DNA of 64,000 bases from Methanobacteriota archaeon (GCA_002722135.1 PBKJ01000008.1:27807-91806); one strand, 5' to 3'; positions 33,473 to 42,986 are shown, numbered from the stretch's first letter. Numbers and translations are program-made. The notes: generated by a model not told the origin, from the letters alone.

Positions 33473-34012
33473 TCAGGCCTCGCTCACGAAGGCTTGACGG
33501 CTCTCGATTTGCGTTCGCCAGTGGACGGCGGCCATCGCCACCATGTTCGGATGACGAGCTTCGGTGGCCACGGCCTTACCGTTGCTCCACAGGTGAATGG
33601 TCAGGCCGTGTCGCTCGTCGTTGATGCACACGCAGCCAAGCCGTTCGTCCACTTCGCCTTGCCCTGCCCCGAGATCGCCAGCAAGGCGCTCGATGTGCAC
33701 GGCTCGACGGTATTGGAAGGAGGCGATGATTGGGCCAAATTCCATGCTCAGTGAGGCGTCACTTGCACCAAGCCGAATCAGGATTTCTTTGGCCGCCGCT
33801 TGAGCCGCTTCCACACGGTGCGTGCCGTGAACGATGAGACGTCCCTCCGCATCAACGATGACCGTCGCCGACGGGCGGGTCAGGGCCACGACCACAAGCT
33901 CGCCTGCTCGGACACCGCCGAGGTCAGCCTCGACTCGGGCCTGGTCAACAGGCGTCGCAGGAATGAACCGAATGAGGCGGTTTTCCACACGAACGTCGAT
34001 TCCTTCGCTCAT
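33473..34012 (-). CDS. Divergent protein with TATA-binding-protein-like repeats
   Basis: A 179-residue protein, which is the size of archaeal TBP. Each half contains a strand-turn-strand-helix pattern like the TBP half-repeat: ATVIVDAEGRLIVHGTHRVE then an Ala-rich helix, and GLTIHLWSNGKAVATEARHP then another helix. In real TBP the corresponding words are of the type ATLIFxSGKxVxTGAKS. The TBP aromatic residues that kink DNA are not obvious, so it may be a TBP paralogue with altered DNA contact, or only share the fold. The ATG at 34012 follows the upstream stop by one base, so the gene is in an operon with the TatD-like hydrolase. Confidence 0.5.
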   Translation of the reverse strand: MSEGIDVRVENRLIRFIPATPVDQARVEADLGGVRAGELVVVALTRPSATVIVDAEGRLIVHGTHRVEAAQAAAKEILIRLGASDASLSMEFGPIIASFQYRRAVHIERLAGDLGAGQGEVDERLGCVCINDERHGLTIHLWSNGKAVATEARHPNMVAMAAVHWRTQIESRQAFVSEA

Positions 34013-34013
34013 G

Positions 34014-34802
34014 TTAGGCCTCCTCAAACGACGCGACGAGGTCGTCATATGAAACGATGACCTCGGCCGGAGGGCCCTCATTGAGCGCCTTCACCAGGGC
34101 GTCCACCCTCGGTTCGACCAGCACGAGAAGGAGCGTGGAACCCCCCGCCTTCCGCACCTCGGCCAAGGCACCTCGGGCCCGAGCGGCAAAGCGACGGTCG
34201 CGAGAAAGACGGGTGGTCACCGTCAGGTCTGCGTCCCACATCTGCCACCACGCGCGCGTGGAGACCATGACTTCGGCCATGCCGTCCTCTGGACCGGACG
34301 TGACCCCTGATGCAGCGTCCGACAGTGCCTTTCGCCACGCACGACGGCTGCGCACCCTTCGAATGAGCCGGCGCCAATCCGTCCGTTCCTTCGCCTCAAG
34401 CGAGAGGTGATCGGACCACGCCTCGTCGTCCAGGTTCGGCTCGAGGAAATACACTGATCGGTCAGAACGCTGTGCCTCGCGGAACAAGCGAAGCGGCTCA
34501 GGGTCAGGAAACCGACCGGTCAGGGGACCGTCGATGCTGGTGAGGGCATCGAGAAGATGCGCTTCATGCCCGATGCCAAATCGAGCCGCTTCGAGGTTGA
34601 CGCCGGGAGAGGCTCGCTCGTCCTCCTCCTCTTGCAACCACGCCTCCGGCGCTCCAGCATCGTCGAGCAGCGCAAGACCGTCCCACGCCTTCGGGTTTGG
34701 CCAGAGGCTGCGCGGCAGGACCACCGTGGGGAAGGTCCCGTGCAGGAGGATCGTCCCTCCGTCAGGATCTTCCCACGAAGCCGTGGACCAGCCACGGGTC
34801 AT
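34014..34802 (-). CDS. Hypothetical protein
   Basis: About 262 residues, rich in Trp, Arg and acidic residues, with no signal peptide or membrane helix. The central part (WRRLIRRVRSRRAWRKALSD) is strongly basic; the C-terminal half alternates hydrophobic strands and helices (TLLLVLVEPRVDALVKAL) like an alpha/beta domain. I do not recognise a family. The ATG at 34802 lies eight bases after the stop of the giant surface protein; the ATG at 34832 would overlap that gene. It is co-directional with the TBP-like and TatD-like genes. Confidence 0.7.
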   Translation of the reverse strand: MTRGWSTASWEDPDGGTILLHGTFPTVVLPRSLWPNPKAWDGLALLDDAGAPEAWLQEEEDERASPGVNLEAARFGIGHEAHLLDALTSIDGPLTGRFPDPEPLRLFREAQRSDRSVYFLEPNLDDEAWSDHLSLEAKERTDWRRLIRRVRSRRAWRKALSDAASGVTSGPEDGMAEVMVSTRAWWQMWDADLTVTTRLSRDRRFAARARGALAEVRKAGGSTLLLVLVEPRVDALVKALNEGPPAEVIVSYDDLVASFEEA

Positions 34803-34810
34803 GGTCAGGC

Positions 34811-37800
34811 TCACTCCTGGCTGTTGACCCACTCAAGCAGGGAGGGAATGTCCCAACCTTGGTCGAAGTACCCCTGGATTTGCTCTTGCGTCCATTGTGG
34901 GAAGGTCTTCATCGCTTCCGCCATTTGCGGACTGACGTCAGCAGCAGGCGCGCTGGCCGGGATGTTCACGACTTGCTTGGTGTCTTGTTCCTCGTAATCG
35001 TCGTATTCGTCATCGTCGTCCACGACCGAGCCGCCACCGCCTCGGCGGAGGAGCACCATCACAAGGGTGGCCAACACGGCGACCACACCGACCAAACCGA
35101 CGAGCAAGAGGGCCATGGCCCCGCCTTGGCCTTCGTCGCTCTGGACCTTGACGTTGATGAGGCCGCCCGCGGTTTCGCTTCCGTTGTAGAGCAGTTCACC
35201 GCTGACCTCGTCATAGATGAGGTAATACAGACCGGTTGTTGGGGTCAGGTAGGCTTCGAGGGTGATGGATTCCCAAGCGGTAGCACCGATGCCCAACTCT
35301 TGCGAGGTGTGCACGGTTTCACGGGAAGCGATGCCGTCGTAGACGCCCATCACGCGCAGGTCAACGGTTCCAGCAAGGCTGCCGGTGTTTTGCAAGTAGA
35401 CCTCGAGGGTCATTTGCTGTCCGACCTCGGGCTGCGCAGGGTCAAAGCGCACCGTGCCGACGGTGAAGACCGCTTCTTCGTTGATCAGGTTGTACTGCGA
35501 CGTGGCCTCATCGGAATTGCCGTTGATTGGAACCACGTTGCCGTCAGAGGTGGGGCCACCACCGAGGATTGAGGATCCTGCGGAATCGGTGCCGTACACC
35601 CAGAAGATGACGCGGACACCGGCCATTTGAGCGGCCGAGGGCTCAACGGGGTCAGGCCAAAGGTCGATGCAATCCGCCGAAGCGTAGTATTCACCGACAC
35701 CTTTCACGAGGCTCACCGGGGTCGAGAGGGGGCCGGCTCCGAAGGCCTGACCGTAGACGGGCCAGGTAAGCCCCGTGCTTGGGTCGGCGTAGAACTGCCA
35801 GCGGATCTCCACTTCGTCCTCGAGCAACTTCTCAGGCTCTTCGATGGTCACGACCGCGTCAACGCAGTGGAGCACCGAGGAGGGCAGGTCTTCGCCAAGG
35901 GCGTCTTCGGTTCCGCCCTTGGTCAACTCCCAGCTGTTGCTGGCCACCTTGGGGGCGTTGAAGTCCACCTTGAGCGTGAACTCAGCGCAACCGTAGCCGT
36001 CGAAGTCACCACAATACGCGTCCGTCGCGTCCGTCGCTCCCGTGGGCATGTCAATGAGGCGGAAGGTGTACACGAATTCGTTGGTCACGGGCGGTGCGGT
36101 GATGTTGAAATCGAACACGCCGCCGGTGAAGGTCTCGGTCCACACCTCACCTTGGTATGGGATGTAATCCTTCCCGGGTTCACTGACCTTGGCCGCAGCC
36201 TGGCGGGTGATTTCCATCGTGAGGGGGATCTCAGGCTGAATCGAGACGCCGTTTGCCAAACCGGCCACGTAAGCGTAGCGGCCTTCGAAGCGGATGGTGT
36301 CGCCAGGGCCCACAAAGCCGACCTGGACGTCGTTGGTCACGGGTTCGGTCTGGTCAGAGATGTAGGGAATTTCCATGATGCCAGCGTTGAGGTCTGCGCG
36401 GAAGTCAAGCCTCACGCCGTCGGCATACATCCAGTCTTGGAGGTGTCCAGAGAGACCGAGGTAATTCTGGATGACGTTGTCGAAGTCCTGGATGCTCACC
36501 TTTGGCGTGCTGGCACCGACGTGGCCAGGAATGCCCCATGCCAGGCGAACTGGGAGGTCGAGGTAGAAGGTGCTCTCGAACGGATCGATCAGCGCACCAC
36601 CGTCCATGCGGCGCAGGCTCGGCGAGAGCTCGTCGTCGTCGACGATGGTCAGGTAGGGCGACGTGGTCCACGCCGTGCCGTTTCGCGGGTGGAAGTTGAT
36701 GACCATGTCTTCCGAGGAGGCTCCGTCGAGGTTCACGCGGATGGTGTCGAGGTCACGCCAGCCGTTGCCGTCCTGGGCCTCGACGATCACGTGGTAGGTG
36801 TTGCCTGCATAGACCGTCTTGTTCTCAAGGCCCTGATAACCGGGGTCGGTCGAACGCATGAAGCGCAGCCCATTGGCGTCCTCGATGTAGACGTTGTTGA
36901 TGACCGGCGTGGCCGAACTCATGGAGACGTAGGTCACGTAGTCGTTCTCGAAGCCAGCTGAGCCCCCATCGATGGAGTTGCCTGCGAGGTCAAAGCCCTC
37001 AATCCAAACGCTCACCTTGCCCACGGGATCGCGCCCGAGGTTGGCTTCGTCGTTGAATTGGGCGATGTAAGAGGCGTTTGGAGCACCACCGTCGCTGTTC
37101 AGGGTCACCATCGTGTATTCTTGGGGATCGGCTTCGCCGTCACCGTCGGTGTCGTGTTCGTACTCCACCCAAAGGTGCATCGTCATGGTCTCCGGCGGCG
37201 AGGGCAGGTCCTGCGCGATAAGGCGCATCTGCTGGGTTGCAGAAGGAATCACCCAAGTGTCGTCGTACACGCGACGCCAGTTCTCTGGCAGGTCGGCTCC
37301 GCCAAGGAAGACCGACATGGAAAGGAGGTTGGGCTCGTAGGTGTCGATGGAGAGGTTGAACGGCACCGCGCAATCGTCGTCCGGTCGCAATTCAGCACCG
37401 GGACAAAGCGTGTCGCCACCCTCGTAGCCGGCCATGCGAACACGGAGGATTTCGTCCCCAGCAGCGCCCTGGCCAAGGTCGATGGGCCACGAAATGTCCC
37501 CACCGATGGGGCCACTGATGTTGTCGATCTCGGTCCATCCGATGGTGATGTTCCCGTCGATGTTGTCCACGGTCTGCTGTTCCAGCACGAGGTTGTAGGC
37601 GGAGGGATCGGGTGCGACGTCAAGGTCCTGCAAGCGGACGCTCATGTCGATGGTCATGTAGCGGGTGGAAACCGCGTCGTCGAGGTCCTGAACCTCGGCG
37701 TTGGCGTTGAGCACCTGCAAACTGGTGATGCTGGCGTCGTTCTCGATGGCGTTGCCTTCGCTGGGGTCAAAGAGGACCGCAGCGGGGAGGCCATCGACGC

Positions 37801-40657
37801 CGTTCGCACCGACGCTGAAGGCGTAGAGGCGCAGGGTGTCCGCGTCTTCCCAAGCGGGGTTCACGCGGAAGCGCCAGGTGATGTCCTTGCCCGCAGGGCT
37901 CGTGGTGTCCACCACGGTGGAGGTTTCCAACGTCAGGTAGTTGCCCGGGTCAGCGCGCTTCTCGAACCCGGTCACTTCGGACCACGCCACTTCGACGGTT
38001 CCGGTCGAGGATTCGAAGAGCAACACGGCCTCAGCGAGCGTGGTGCCCGTGGCGCCGTCGACCGCGTGGGTGCTGGTCACCTCGTAGATCTCGCCCGAGG
38101 GGTAGAGACCAACAGGACTGCCGGTGACGGTCATCGTGCTGTCGTATCCCGACGCGGTGCTGACGCTGAGGTCGGCAAAGCGCACCGCACCACCGTTGCT
38201 GGTGTACACCGCGAAGGGGATGTCCGCCGTACCCGTGCCTTGGGCCAGCGCCACGCCCTGATTCAGTTCGCGGTCGAAGCCGTCGGACTCGTCGAAGGTG
38301 CGCTCCCAGTCGTACAGGATGTCGAGGTCACGGACCACAAGCGAACTGCCCGTCGAGGCGTTGAGGCTCTCAAGTTCGAAGCGGAAGGACACCCACTGGT
38401 TGCCGTAGTCGTCCTCGAAGGCGAAGGGCACTTGCGGGTCGTTCAGGAGGTTGTTGATGGCGTCGGCCAAGCCGATCGGCGTCCCTCCGATGGTGGGCAT
38501 GATGCGCGTCGCGTTCGGCATGGCGCCGAGGTCTTCGCTCAAACCACCGACGGCGAGCATCAGGTCGAAGCCCTCACCTGCGTCGGTCGTGGAGTAAATG
38601 GTGTTCTGATCGAAGACGATGTCCGCGGCCGTGACGGTCGCACCGTAGGGCAGCACGAAGCCGCCGCCGACCGCTTGCGCAGCAAGGTTCAGCGTCATCG
38701 TTTTGCTGTCCACACCGGTGTGCACATCGCCAATCTTGGCGTTGTAGAACATGGTCTGACGACCAAGCGCACCGAAGGCGGGCTGGTCAAAGGCCCAGTC
38801 GATGTCACCGTCGTTGGCCAGGTCCACGCGAACGTCGTTGGCGTGGTGTCCAAAGCGGAGGTCGAACCAAATTTCTGAGACCCTACAATCAAAGAAATTG
38901 TTCGCGGGGTCGAAGTTGAAACTGATCAAGGCCTCGAAACCGAACATTGGGCTGCTGAGTTGATTCCACTGGTCCACAACAATGTCCTCAGGAAGATCTT
39001 GCTCGATGGTGGACAACTGGATGTCTGGGGCTTCCGAACACTCTCGGTTGACGGTGGGCTTGATGGCCACGATGGGATGATCGAAGTTGATGCGCTCGAT
39101 GGAAGGTGAGAATCCGGTGTCCACCAAGGTCGGCTGGTAAGCGTAGGGGCCGGCCATCGCGTTCCACGCGCCTCCGTAGATTTCCGGATTGGCCAAATCG
39201 GTTTGGTTGAATCCGGTTCCGATACGCGTTCCAATGTTGAACCCGTGCAGCACGGCCGTGGAAAGTCGATCCGGGCCTGAGTCGAAATTGAACATGAAGT
39301 CCAGTGACTTGTGGACGTTGGCGTCGATGTTCCATAGCTCGATGATGTCCCCGGTCAAGCCCGACATCGGGTTGCCGTCAAGGTCGTTGACCAACAGCCC
39401 GGTCTGGGTGTTGTAGACGTCCACGTTGAGGGTCCCCGTCTGGGTGGTCTCGAGCTCCATGTTGAGCAGCCCGTAGCCGTTGGGTTGTGGGTCTCCTCCG
39501 TTCACAGAAGGAAGGAAGCCGCGGACCTTCATCCAGCCGTTTGCAGGCAGGAGTTGGCCCAAGCGAACGTTGTCGATGTACCAGCCAGGCATGGTGTAGT
39601 TCGTCGGCGTGTTGCCGTTGCCGCCCACGTTGTTGTGCTCCATGACGAAGCGGAGTTGCACCCACTGACCCACGTAATCGGTCAAATCGATGGCGATGTC
39701 TGCCCACCCGCTGGGGTTGTTGGTGCTCACGGACGTGCCACCAAGGGCGGATTGGGTCGAACCAACGCCCTGGCAGCCGCTCTGGATTTGACCCTGGTTG
39801 TTGCCCTTCGTGTACAGCCCGTTTCCAAAGCCAATGTTGGAGGAGTTGGCTTGGTCGACAGGGATGTAGTTGAACGCGTTTGGACCGCTGGTGTCGGGAG
39901 GGAAGAACTCGTCGTTGCGCTCTCGAATTTCGATGTACGCACAGTCGCGGTAGTACTTCTGAACGCCGCCCGTTCCGGACTCGAGGTAGTTCAAGGCGTG
40001 GAAGGAGGAAAAGCGGAAGGTGGTCCCCCCCATCGCGGGGTCAACGAAAATCGCAGGCGACAACAAACTGCTGTCGAACGCGTTTCCGTTGTTGTCGTCA
40101 CGGTAATCGTCGTCGAAGGGGTTGGTGCCCCAGCACATCTCACCAGACTTGCAGCCGGTTGGGAGGATGCCGAGCGAGGAGGAAATGCTGCCGTGACCCC
40201 ACGACATGGGGCTCATGGGCGGCTGCGTGCCGTCGGTGAAGTTCTTCGTGGTGCCCTCAAAATCGCTAAGGAAACCGTTCGACGTCAGGCGAACAGGCGT
40301 GGCATCTGACCCGTCTTCGAACTGGAAAGAGGACTTGGCCGAGAAGGAGGTCAGCTGCCCGTTGGCGTCGGGGCTCCACGTCTTCGGGAGGGTCTCGGTG
40401 TCGATCCTCACGAAAGCATCGTGCTCGGCCATGGCCGTGCCCACGGTCATCGAGGCCGACGTCACGGTCTCACCGGCAGGGAGCGTCACGGACGCATCAT
40501 CGAGGTCCAACCACGTCGCAGGGTCGCGAACATCGACCACGGCCTCGGCATCTCCACCGCTAAACGTGGTGACGTTGATGGAGGACGCGAGAGGGACGAG
40601 GAGAAGCATGGCCATCATCAAGAGGGCGGGCAAGCGGCGGGGGGCATTTGCGTTCAT
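34811..40657 (-). CDS. Giant cell-surface protein with C-terminal anchor
   Basis: A 1948-residue secreted protein. It starts with a signal peptide (LPALLMMAMLLLVPLASS) and continues as a long series of beta-rich domains. An early region (about residues 200-370, with SGWADIAIDLTDYVGQWVQL and PGWYIDNVRLG) resembles MAM/jelly-roll adhesion modules. No protease motif was found. Near the end a single helix (MALLLVGLVGVVAVLATLVMVLL) precedes an acidic stretch (DDDDEYDDYEEQD) and a short cytoplasmic end with WTQEQIQGYFDQGWD. It is likely a surface-layer, adhesion or substrate-binding protein. A CTAAAAG box lies 38 bases upstream of the ATG. Confidence 0.82.
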   Translation of the reverse strand: MNANAPRRLPALLMMAMLLLVPLASSINVTTFSGGDAEAVVDVRDPATWLDLDDASVTLPAGETVTSASMTVGTAMAEHDAFVRIDTETLPKTWSPDANGQLTSFSAKSSFQFEDGSDATPVRLTSNGFLSDFEGTTKNFTDGTQPPMSPMSWGHGSISSSLGILPTGCKSGEMCWGTNPFDDDYRDDNNGNAFDSSLLSPAIFVDPAMGGTTFRFSSFHALNYLESGTGGVQKYYRDCAYIEIRERNDEFFPPDTSGPNAFNYIPVDQANSSNIGFGNGLYTKGNNQGQIQSGCQGVGSTQSALGGTSVSTNNPSGWADIAIDLTDYVGQWVQLRFVMEHNNVGGNGNTPTNYTMPGWYIDNVRLGQLLPANGWMKVRGFLPSVNGGDPQPNGYGLLNMELETTQTGTLNVDVYNTQTGLLVNDLDGNPMSGLTGDIIELWNIDANVHKSLDFMFNFDSGPDRLSTAVLHGFNIGTRIGTGFNQTDLANPEIYGGAWNAMAGPYAYQPTLVDTGFSPSIERINFDHPIVAIKPTVNRECSEAPDIQLSTIEQDLPEDIVVDQWNQLSSPMFGFEALISFNFDPANNFFDCRVSEIWFDLRFGHHANDVRVDLANDGDIDWAFDQPAFGALGRQTMFYNAKIGDVHTGVDSKTMTLNLAAQAVGGGFVLPYGATVTAADIVFDQNTIYSTTDAGEGFDLMLAVGGLSEDLGAMPNATRIMPTIGGTPIGLADAINNLLNDPQVPFAFEDDYGNQWVSFRFELESLNASTGSSLVVRDLDILYDWERTFDESDGFDRELNQGVALAQGTGTADIPFAVYTSNGGAVRFADLSVSTASGYDSTMTVTGSPVGLYPSGEIYEVTSTHAVDGATGTTLAEAVLLFESSTGTVEVAWSEVTGFEKRADPGNYLTLETSTVVDTTSPAGKDITWRFRVNPAWEDADTLRLYAFSVGANGVDGLPAAVLFDPSEGNAIENDASITSLQVLNANAEVQDLDDAVSTRYMTIDMSVRLQDLDVAPDPSAYNLVLEQQTVDNIDGNITIGWTEIDNISGPIGGDISWPIDLGQGAAGDEILRVRMAGYEGGDTLCPGAELRPDDDCAVPFNLSIDTYEPNLLSMSVFLGGADLPENWRRVYDDTWVIPSATQQMRLIAQDLPSPPETMTMHLWVEYEHDTDGDGEADPQEYTMVTLNSDGGAPNASYIAQFNDEANLGRDPVGKVSVWIEGFDLAGNSIDGGSAGFENDYVTYVSMSSATPVINNVYIEDANGLRFMRSTDPGYQGLENKTVYAGNTYHVIVEAQDGNGWRDLDTIRVNLDGASSEDMVINFHPRNGTAWTTSPYLTIVDDDELSPSLRRMDGGALIDPFESTFYLDLPVRLAWGIPGHVGASTPKVSIQDFDNVIQNYLGLSGHLQDWMYADGVRLDFRADLNAGIMEIPYISDQTEPVTNDVQVGFVGPGDTIRFEGRYAYVAGLANGVSIQPEIPLTMEITRQAAAKVSEPGKDYIPYQGEVWTETFTGGVFDFNITAPPVTNEFVYTFRLIDMPTGATDATDAYCGDFDGYGCAEFTLKVDFNAPKVASNSWELTKGGTEDALGEDLPSSVLHCVDAVVTIEEPEKLLEDEVEIRWQFYADPSTGLTWPVYGQAFGAGPLSTPVSLVKGVGEYYASADCIDLWPDPVEPSAAQMAGVRVIFWVYGTDSAGSSILGGGPTSDGNVVPINGNSDEATSQYNLINEEAVFTVGTVRFDPAQPEVGQQMTLEVYLQNTGSLAGTVDLRVMGVYDGIASRETVHTSQELGIGATAWESITLEAYLTPTTGLYYLIYDEVSGELLYNGSETAGGLINVKVQSDEGQGGAMALLLVGLVGVVAVLATLVMVLLRRGGGGSVVDDDDEYDDYEEQDTKQVVNIPASAPAADVSPQMAEAMKTFPQWTQEQIQGYFDQGWDIPSLLEWVNSQE

Positions 40658-40726
40658 GGCGACACCGGCGTCTGCGCGACAGCAAGCCTGCCTAAAAGAG
40701 TCCCCGTGAGGGTGCTTCGACGTGCC

Positions 40727-41389
40727 TCAGAGGGGCACGCTCACGCGCTGTGACCAAGCGTGCTTCGCGAGGTCCAACAAACCGCCCACGCGAGCCTCGC
40801 TTCGCTCGAGCCATTCCCGGTTGCCAACGGTGGTGGTGTGCTTGGGCCCGAGCGCGTCACAGACCTCAGGTCCAATGCTCAGTTCGTAGGTGCCCAGCGC
40901 ACGGGCCATGTCGGTGATGGCTGATTTGTCGAACCCGAGCAAGGGCCTGAGGATCTCAAGTTTGGTGGCTTCCTCGACAGCACCAAGGTTGCCCAGGGTT
41001 TGACTGGAGACCTGACCGAGGTTTTCTCCGGTCAACACATGGCTTGCACCAACCTCGTTGGCGTGCAGCGTCGCCACGGTGTTGAACACCCGCTTCATGT
41101 GGATGAAGTACTCCGAATGGCACCATGATTCGGTGAACTTGGCCATGACCTCTGCGACAGGGACGACCACGAGCGTTGGATTGAGCCGTGTGCTCACGTC
41201 AACTCCAAGCGCGCCGTCCATCGCACCAAGGTGTTGCAGGCTGGCCATGGTGCGTTCTTGCGCCTCCGGGCCGGTGACGGGCTCCATGCTGAAATGCAGC
41301 GGATGGAGATCCCAACCGGCGCGCATGGCCCGCGCGGCCGCCACGGGAGAATCGATGCCGCCCGACATCAGGCCGACACACACCCCCAT
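40727..41389 (-). CDS. ThiI-like PP-loop domain protein (no THUMP)
   Basis: A 220-residue ATP-pyrophosphatase domain. The PP-loop is LMSGGIDSPVAAARAM. Later come TGENLGQVSSQTL, RPLLGFDKSAI and GTYELSIGPEVCDAL, all as in ThiI, which adenylates U8 of tRNA for 4-thiouridine synthesis. Full ThiI carries N-terminal ferredoxin-like and THUMP tRNA-binding domains; here the protein starts at the PP-loop. The tRNA-binding part must be encoded elsewhere, or the protein serves another sulfur-transfer pathway. The cysteine of GPEVCDAL is kept. The divergent neighbour is a thioesterase. Confidence 0.75.
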   Translation of the reverse strand: MGVCVGLMSGGIDSPVAAARAMRAGWDLHPLHFSMEPVTGPEAQERTMASLQHLGAMDGALGVDVSTRLNPTLVVVPVAEVMAKFTESWCHSEYFIHMKRVFNTVATLHANEVGASHVLTGENLGQVSSQTLGNLGAVEEATKLEILRPLLGFDKSAITDMARALGTYELSIGPEVCDALGPKHTTTVGNREWLERSEARVGGLLDLAKHAWSQRVSVPL

Positions 41390-41429
41390 GACCAACAAGC
41401 CGACGAAGTCACGTCATGAGCCTTCCCCG

Positions 41430-41939
41430 ATGGCGAGGCTTCATGACCGTCGGACGCGAGGGGCAATTGTGCAACCGTTCTCTGTTGAACCCGTGACCCT
41501 CATCGAGGAAGTCTTCCCTCAGGACACCAACGCCTACGACACGCTGTTTGGCGGACGGTTGCTCTCCTTGATGGACAAAGCCGGAGGCATCGCTTGTGCC
41601 AAGTTCGCACATCGCGAATTCGTGACCATCTCGATCGACACCTTGACCTTCATCGCTCCAGCCCGTCAAGGCGACCTTCTCGAAGTGACCGGCCAGGTCG
41701 TGTTCACGTCCACCCACACCGCCTGCGTGAAGGTCACCGCTCAATCGATGAGCAAGTCGGATTGGGAACGCCGCCCCATCTGCGAGGGATACTTCTTCTT
41801 CGTCGCCATCGACTCCATGATGCGTCCCATCCCGATTCCTCAACTGACGCCGGAAGGCGAAGCCGCTGAGCGTGAGTGGGCGCATGCTGAGGAACTCCGA
41901 GCGAACATGCTTCGCAACCGTGCAGCGTCCAAGGCTTGA
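41430..41939 (+). CDS. Acyl-CoA thioesterase, hot-dog fold (YciA/BACH-like)
   Basis: A 169-residue single hot-dog domain. The family signature is DTLFGGRLLSLMDKAGGIAC, with the active-site Asn replaced by Asp in the preceding NAYDT, followed by VTISIDTLTFIAPARQGDLL. Such enzymes hydrolyse acyl-CoA to free acid and CoA. The long ORF upstream of 41430 is antisense to the ThiI-like gene, so ATG 41430 is taken. It could act on products of the acyl-CoA or synthase pathways in this window; that link is inference. Confidence 0.82.
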   Translation: MARLHDRRTRGAIVQPFSVEPVTLIEEVFPQDTNAYDTLFGGRLLSLMDKAGGIACAKFAHREFVTISIDTLTFIAPARQGDLLEVTGQVVFTSTHTACVKVTAQSMSKSDWERRPICEGYFFFVAIDSMMRPIPIPQLTPEGEAAEREWAHAEELRANMLRNRAASKA

Positions 41940-41963
41940 TGTGGAGCATCCCGAGGCCACCCC

Positions 41964-42986
41964 ATGCCGGTCCTCAACATCGCGGCGGTGTGTACCGACG
42001 ACCTTGCGCGGTTGATCGCCAAACCGAGCGACCAGCGTGACGTCCACACCTACGTCCACAAGGAAATGGGCGATTCAGGCGCCCGAATCCTCTCCATCAT
42101 TCGTCCGGCCAAATATCCCGAGCGTCTGCGCCCGCTGCTGAACGCCCTTTCCGCCGCACGGGTGGGGCTCATCGAGGTGCAAGCCGTTGACGCCACACTC
42201 GGAGAAGCCCTCGTGGCCTTCGCCAGCGCAGGCCTCACGCGAGGCCTTGCCGTGATTCGTCCAACGGACGGCGGTTGGATTGACGAAGACCAAGTCAAGG
42301 GGCTTTTCCAACAAGCCGGCCTTGCGGCGTGGTCCTTTGAGCAAGAGGACGGTCCTCACCTCAGGGAACGCCTCTACGCGCTGATGGACGATTTGGCGGA
42401 CGAACTCGCAGAAGCCTCGCAACAGCCCCTGGTCATCCCTGTCGACCAGCACTTCAACGTCCGCGGCATTGGACTCGTCGCCATTGGATACGTGCAGGCG
42501 GGGACCGTTCAACAGCACGACGAACTCCTGCTCCTTCCCGCTGAGGGTGGAGGCACGGCGAAATCCCTGCAGGTGATGGACGATGACGTGCCGACGGCCA
42601 CGGCCGGCGATCGCGTGGGCCTCGCACTGCGCAACGCCCAGGAGGCGCATTTGACCGGTGGAACGCTCATTGTGCATCCGCCAATCGACGATGCACGCAC
42701 GGGCACACACCGACCTCCCGCCATGGTGGCACATGCTCGCTCGACCGTTCACCTGACGCCATCCCCGTTTCAGCGCCGAACCTTGCAAACAGGAGACGTG
42801 ATTCACCTCTCGGTCGATTTGCAATTCATTGTCGGCCGAGTGACCGGCGCCGAAGCGAACGTCCTCACCGTTGAGTGGGACCACCCCGCGCTCATTCGAG
42901 CCCAATCCCCGCCTCAAGCCATCATCGCACAGCTTGATTCCAAACCCCGCATCATCGGCTCTGGACGGCTCGAATTTGAGGCGTGA
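41964..42986 (+). CDS. SelB/EF-Tu-like translation factor homologue lacking the P-loop
   Basis: A 340-residue protein. The C-terminal two thirds resemble domains II and III of EF-Tu/SelB (VIPVDQHFNVRGIGLVAIGYVQAGTV; later DVIHLSVDLQFIVGRVTG). The N-terminal ~120 residues align in outline with a G domain (MPVLNIAAV for the first strand, then ARVGLIEVQAVDATLGEA for the strand after switch II), but GxxxxGK, DxPG and NKxD are absent. It therefore should not hydrolyse GTP. It may bind RNA or a translation factor. The stop overlaps the next gene's GTG by four bases. Confidence 0.65.
   Translation: MPVLNIAAVCTDDLARLIAKPSDQRDVHTYVHKEMGDSGARILSIIRPAKYPERLRPLLNALSAARVGLIEVQAVDATLGEALVAFASAGLTRGLAVIRPTDGGWIDEDQVKGLFQQAGLAAWSFEQEDGPHLRERLYALMDDLADELAEASQQPLVIPVDQHFNVRGIGLVAIGYVQAGTVQQHDELLLLPAEGGGTAKSLQVMDDDVPTATAGDRVGLALRNAQEAHLTGGTLIVHPPIDDARTGTHRPPAMVAHARSTVHLTPSPFQRRTLQTGDVIHLSVDLQFIVGRVTGAEANVLTVEWDHPALIRAQSPPQAIIAQLDSKPRIIGSGRLEFEA

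Noticed and set aside
35627-36961. 444-residue plus-strand ORF
   Set aside because: Antisense to the same surface protein; composition is that of a shadow frame.
37058-38878. 606-residue plus-strand ORF
   Set aside because: It lies entirely antisense to the 1948-residue surface protein, which has a signal peptide and anchor. The ORF is Val/Gly/Arg/His-rich with no domain, typical of the opposite strand of GC-rich genes.
41058-41429. N-terminal extension of the thioesterase ORF
   Set aside because: It is antisense to the ThiI-like gene and unlike hot-dog thioesterases.
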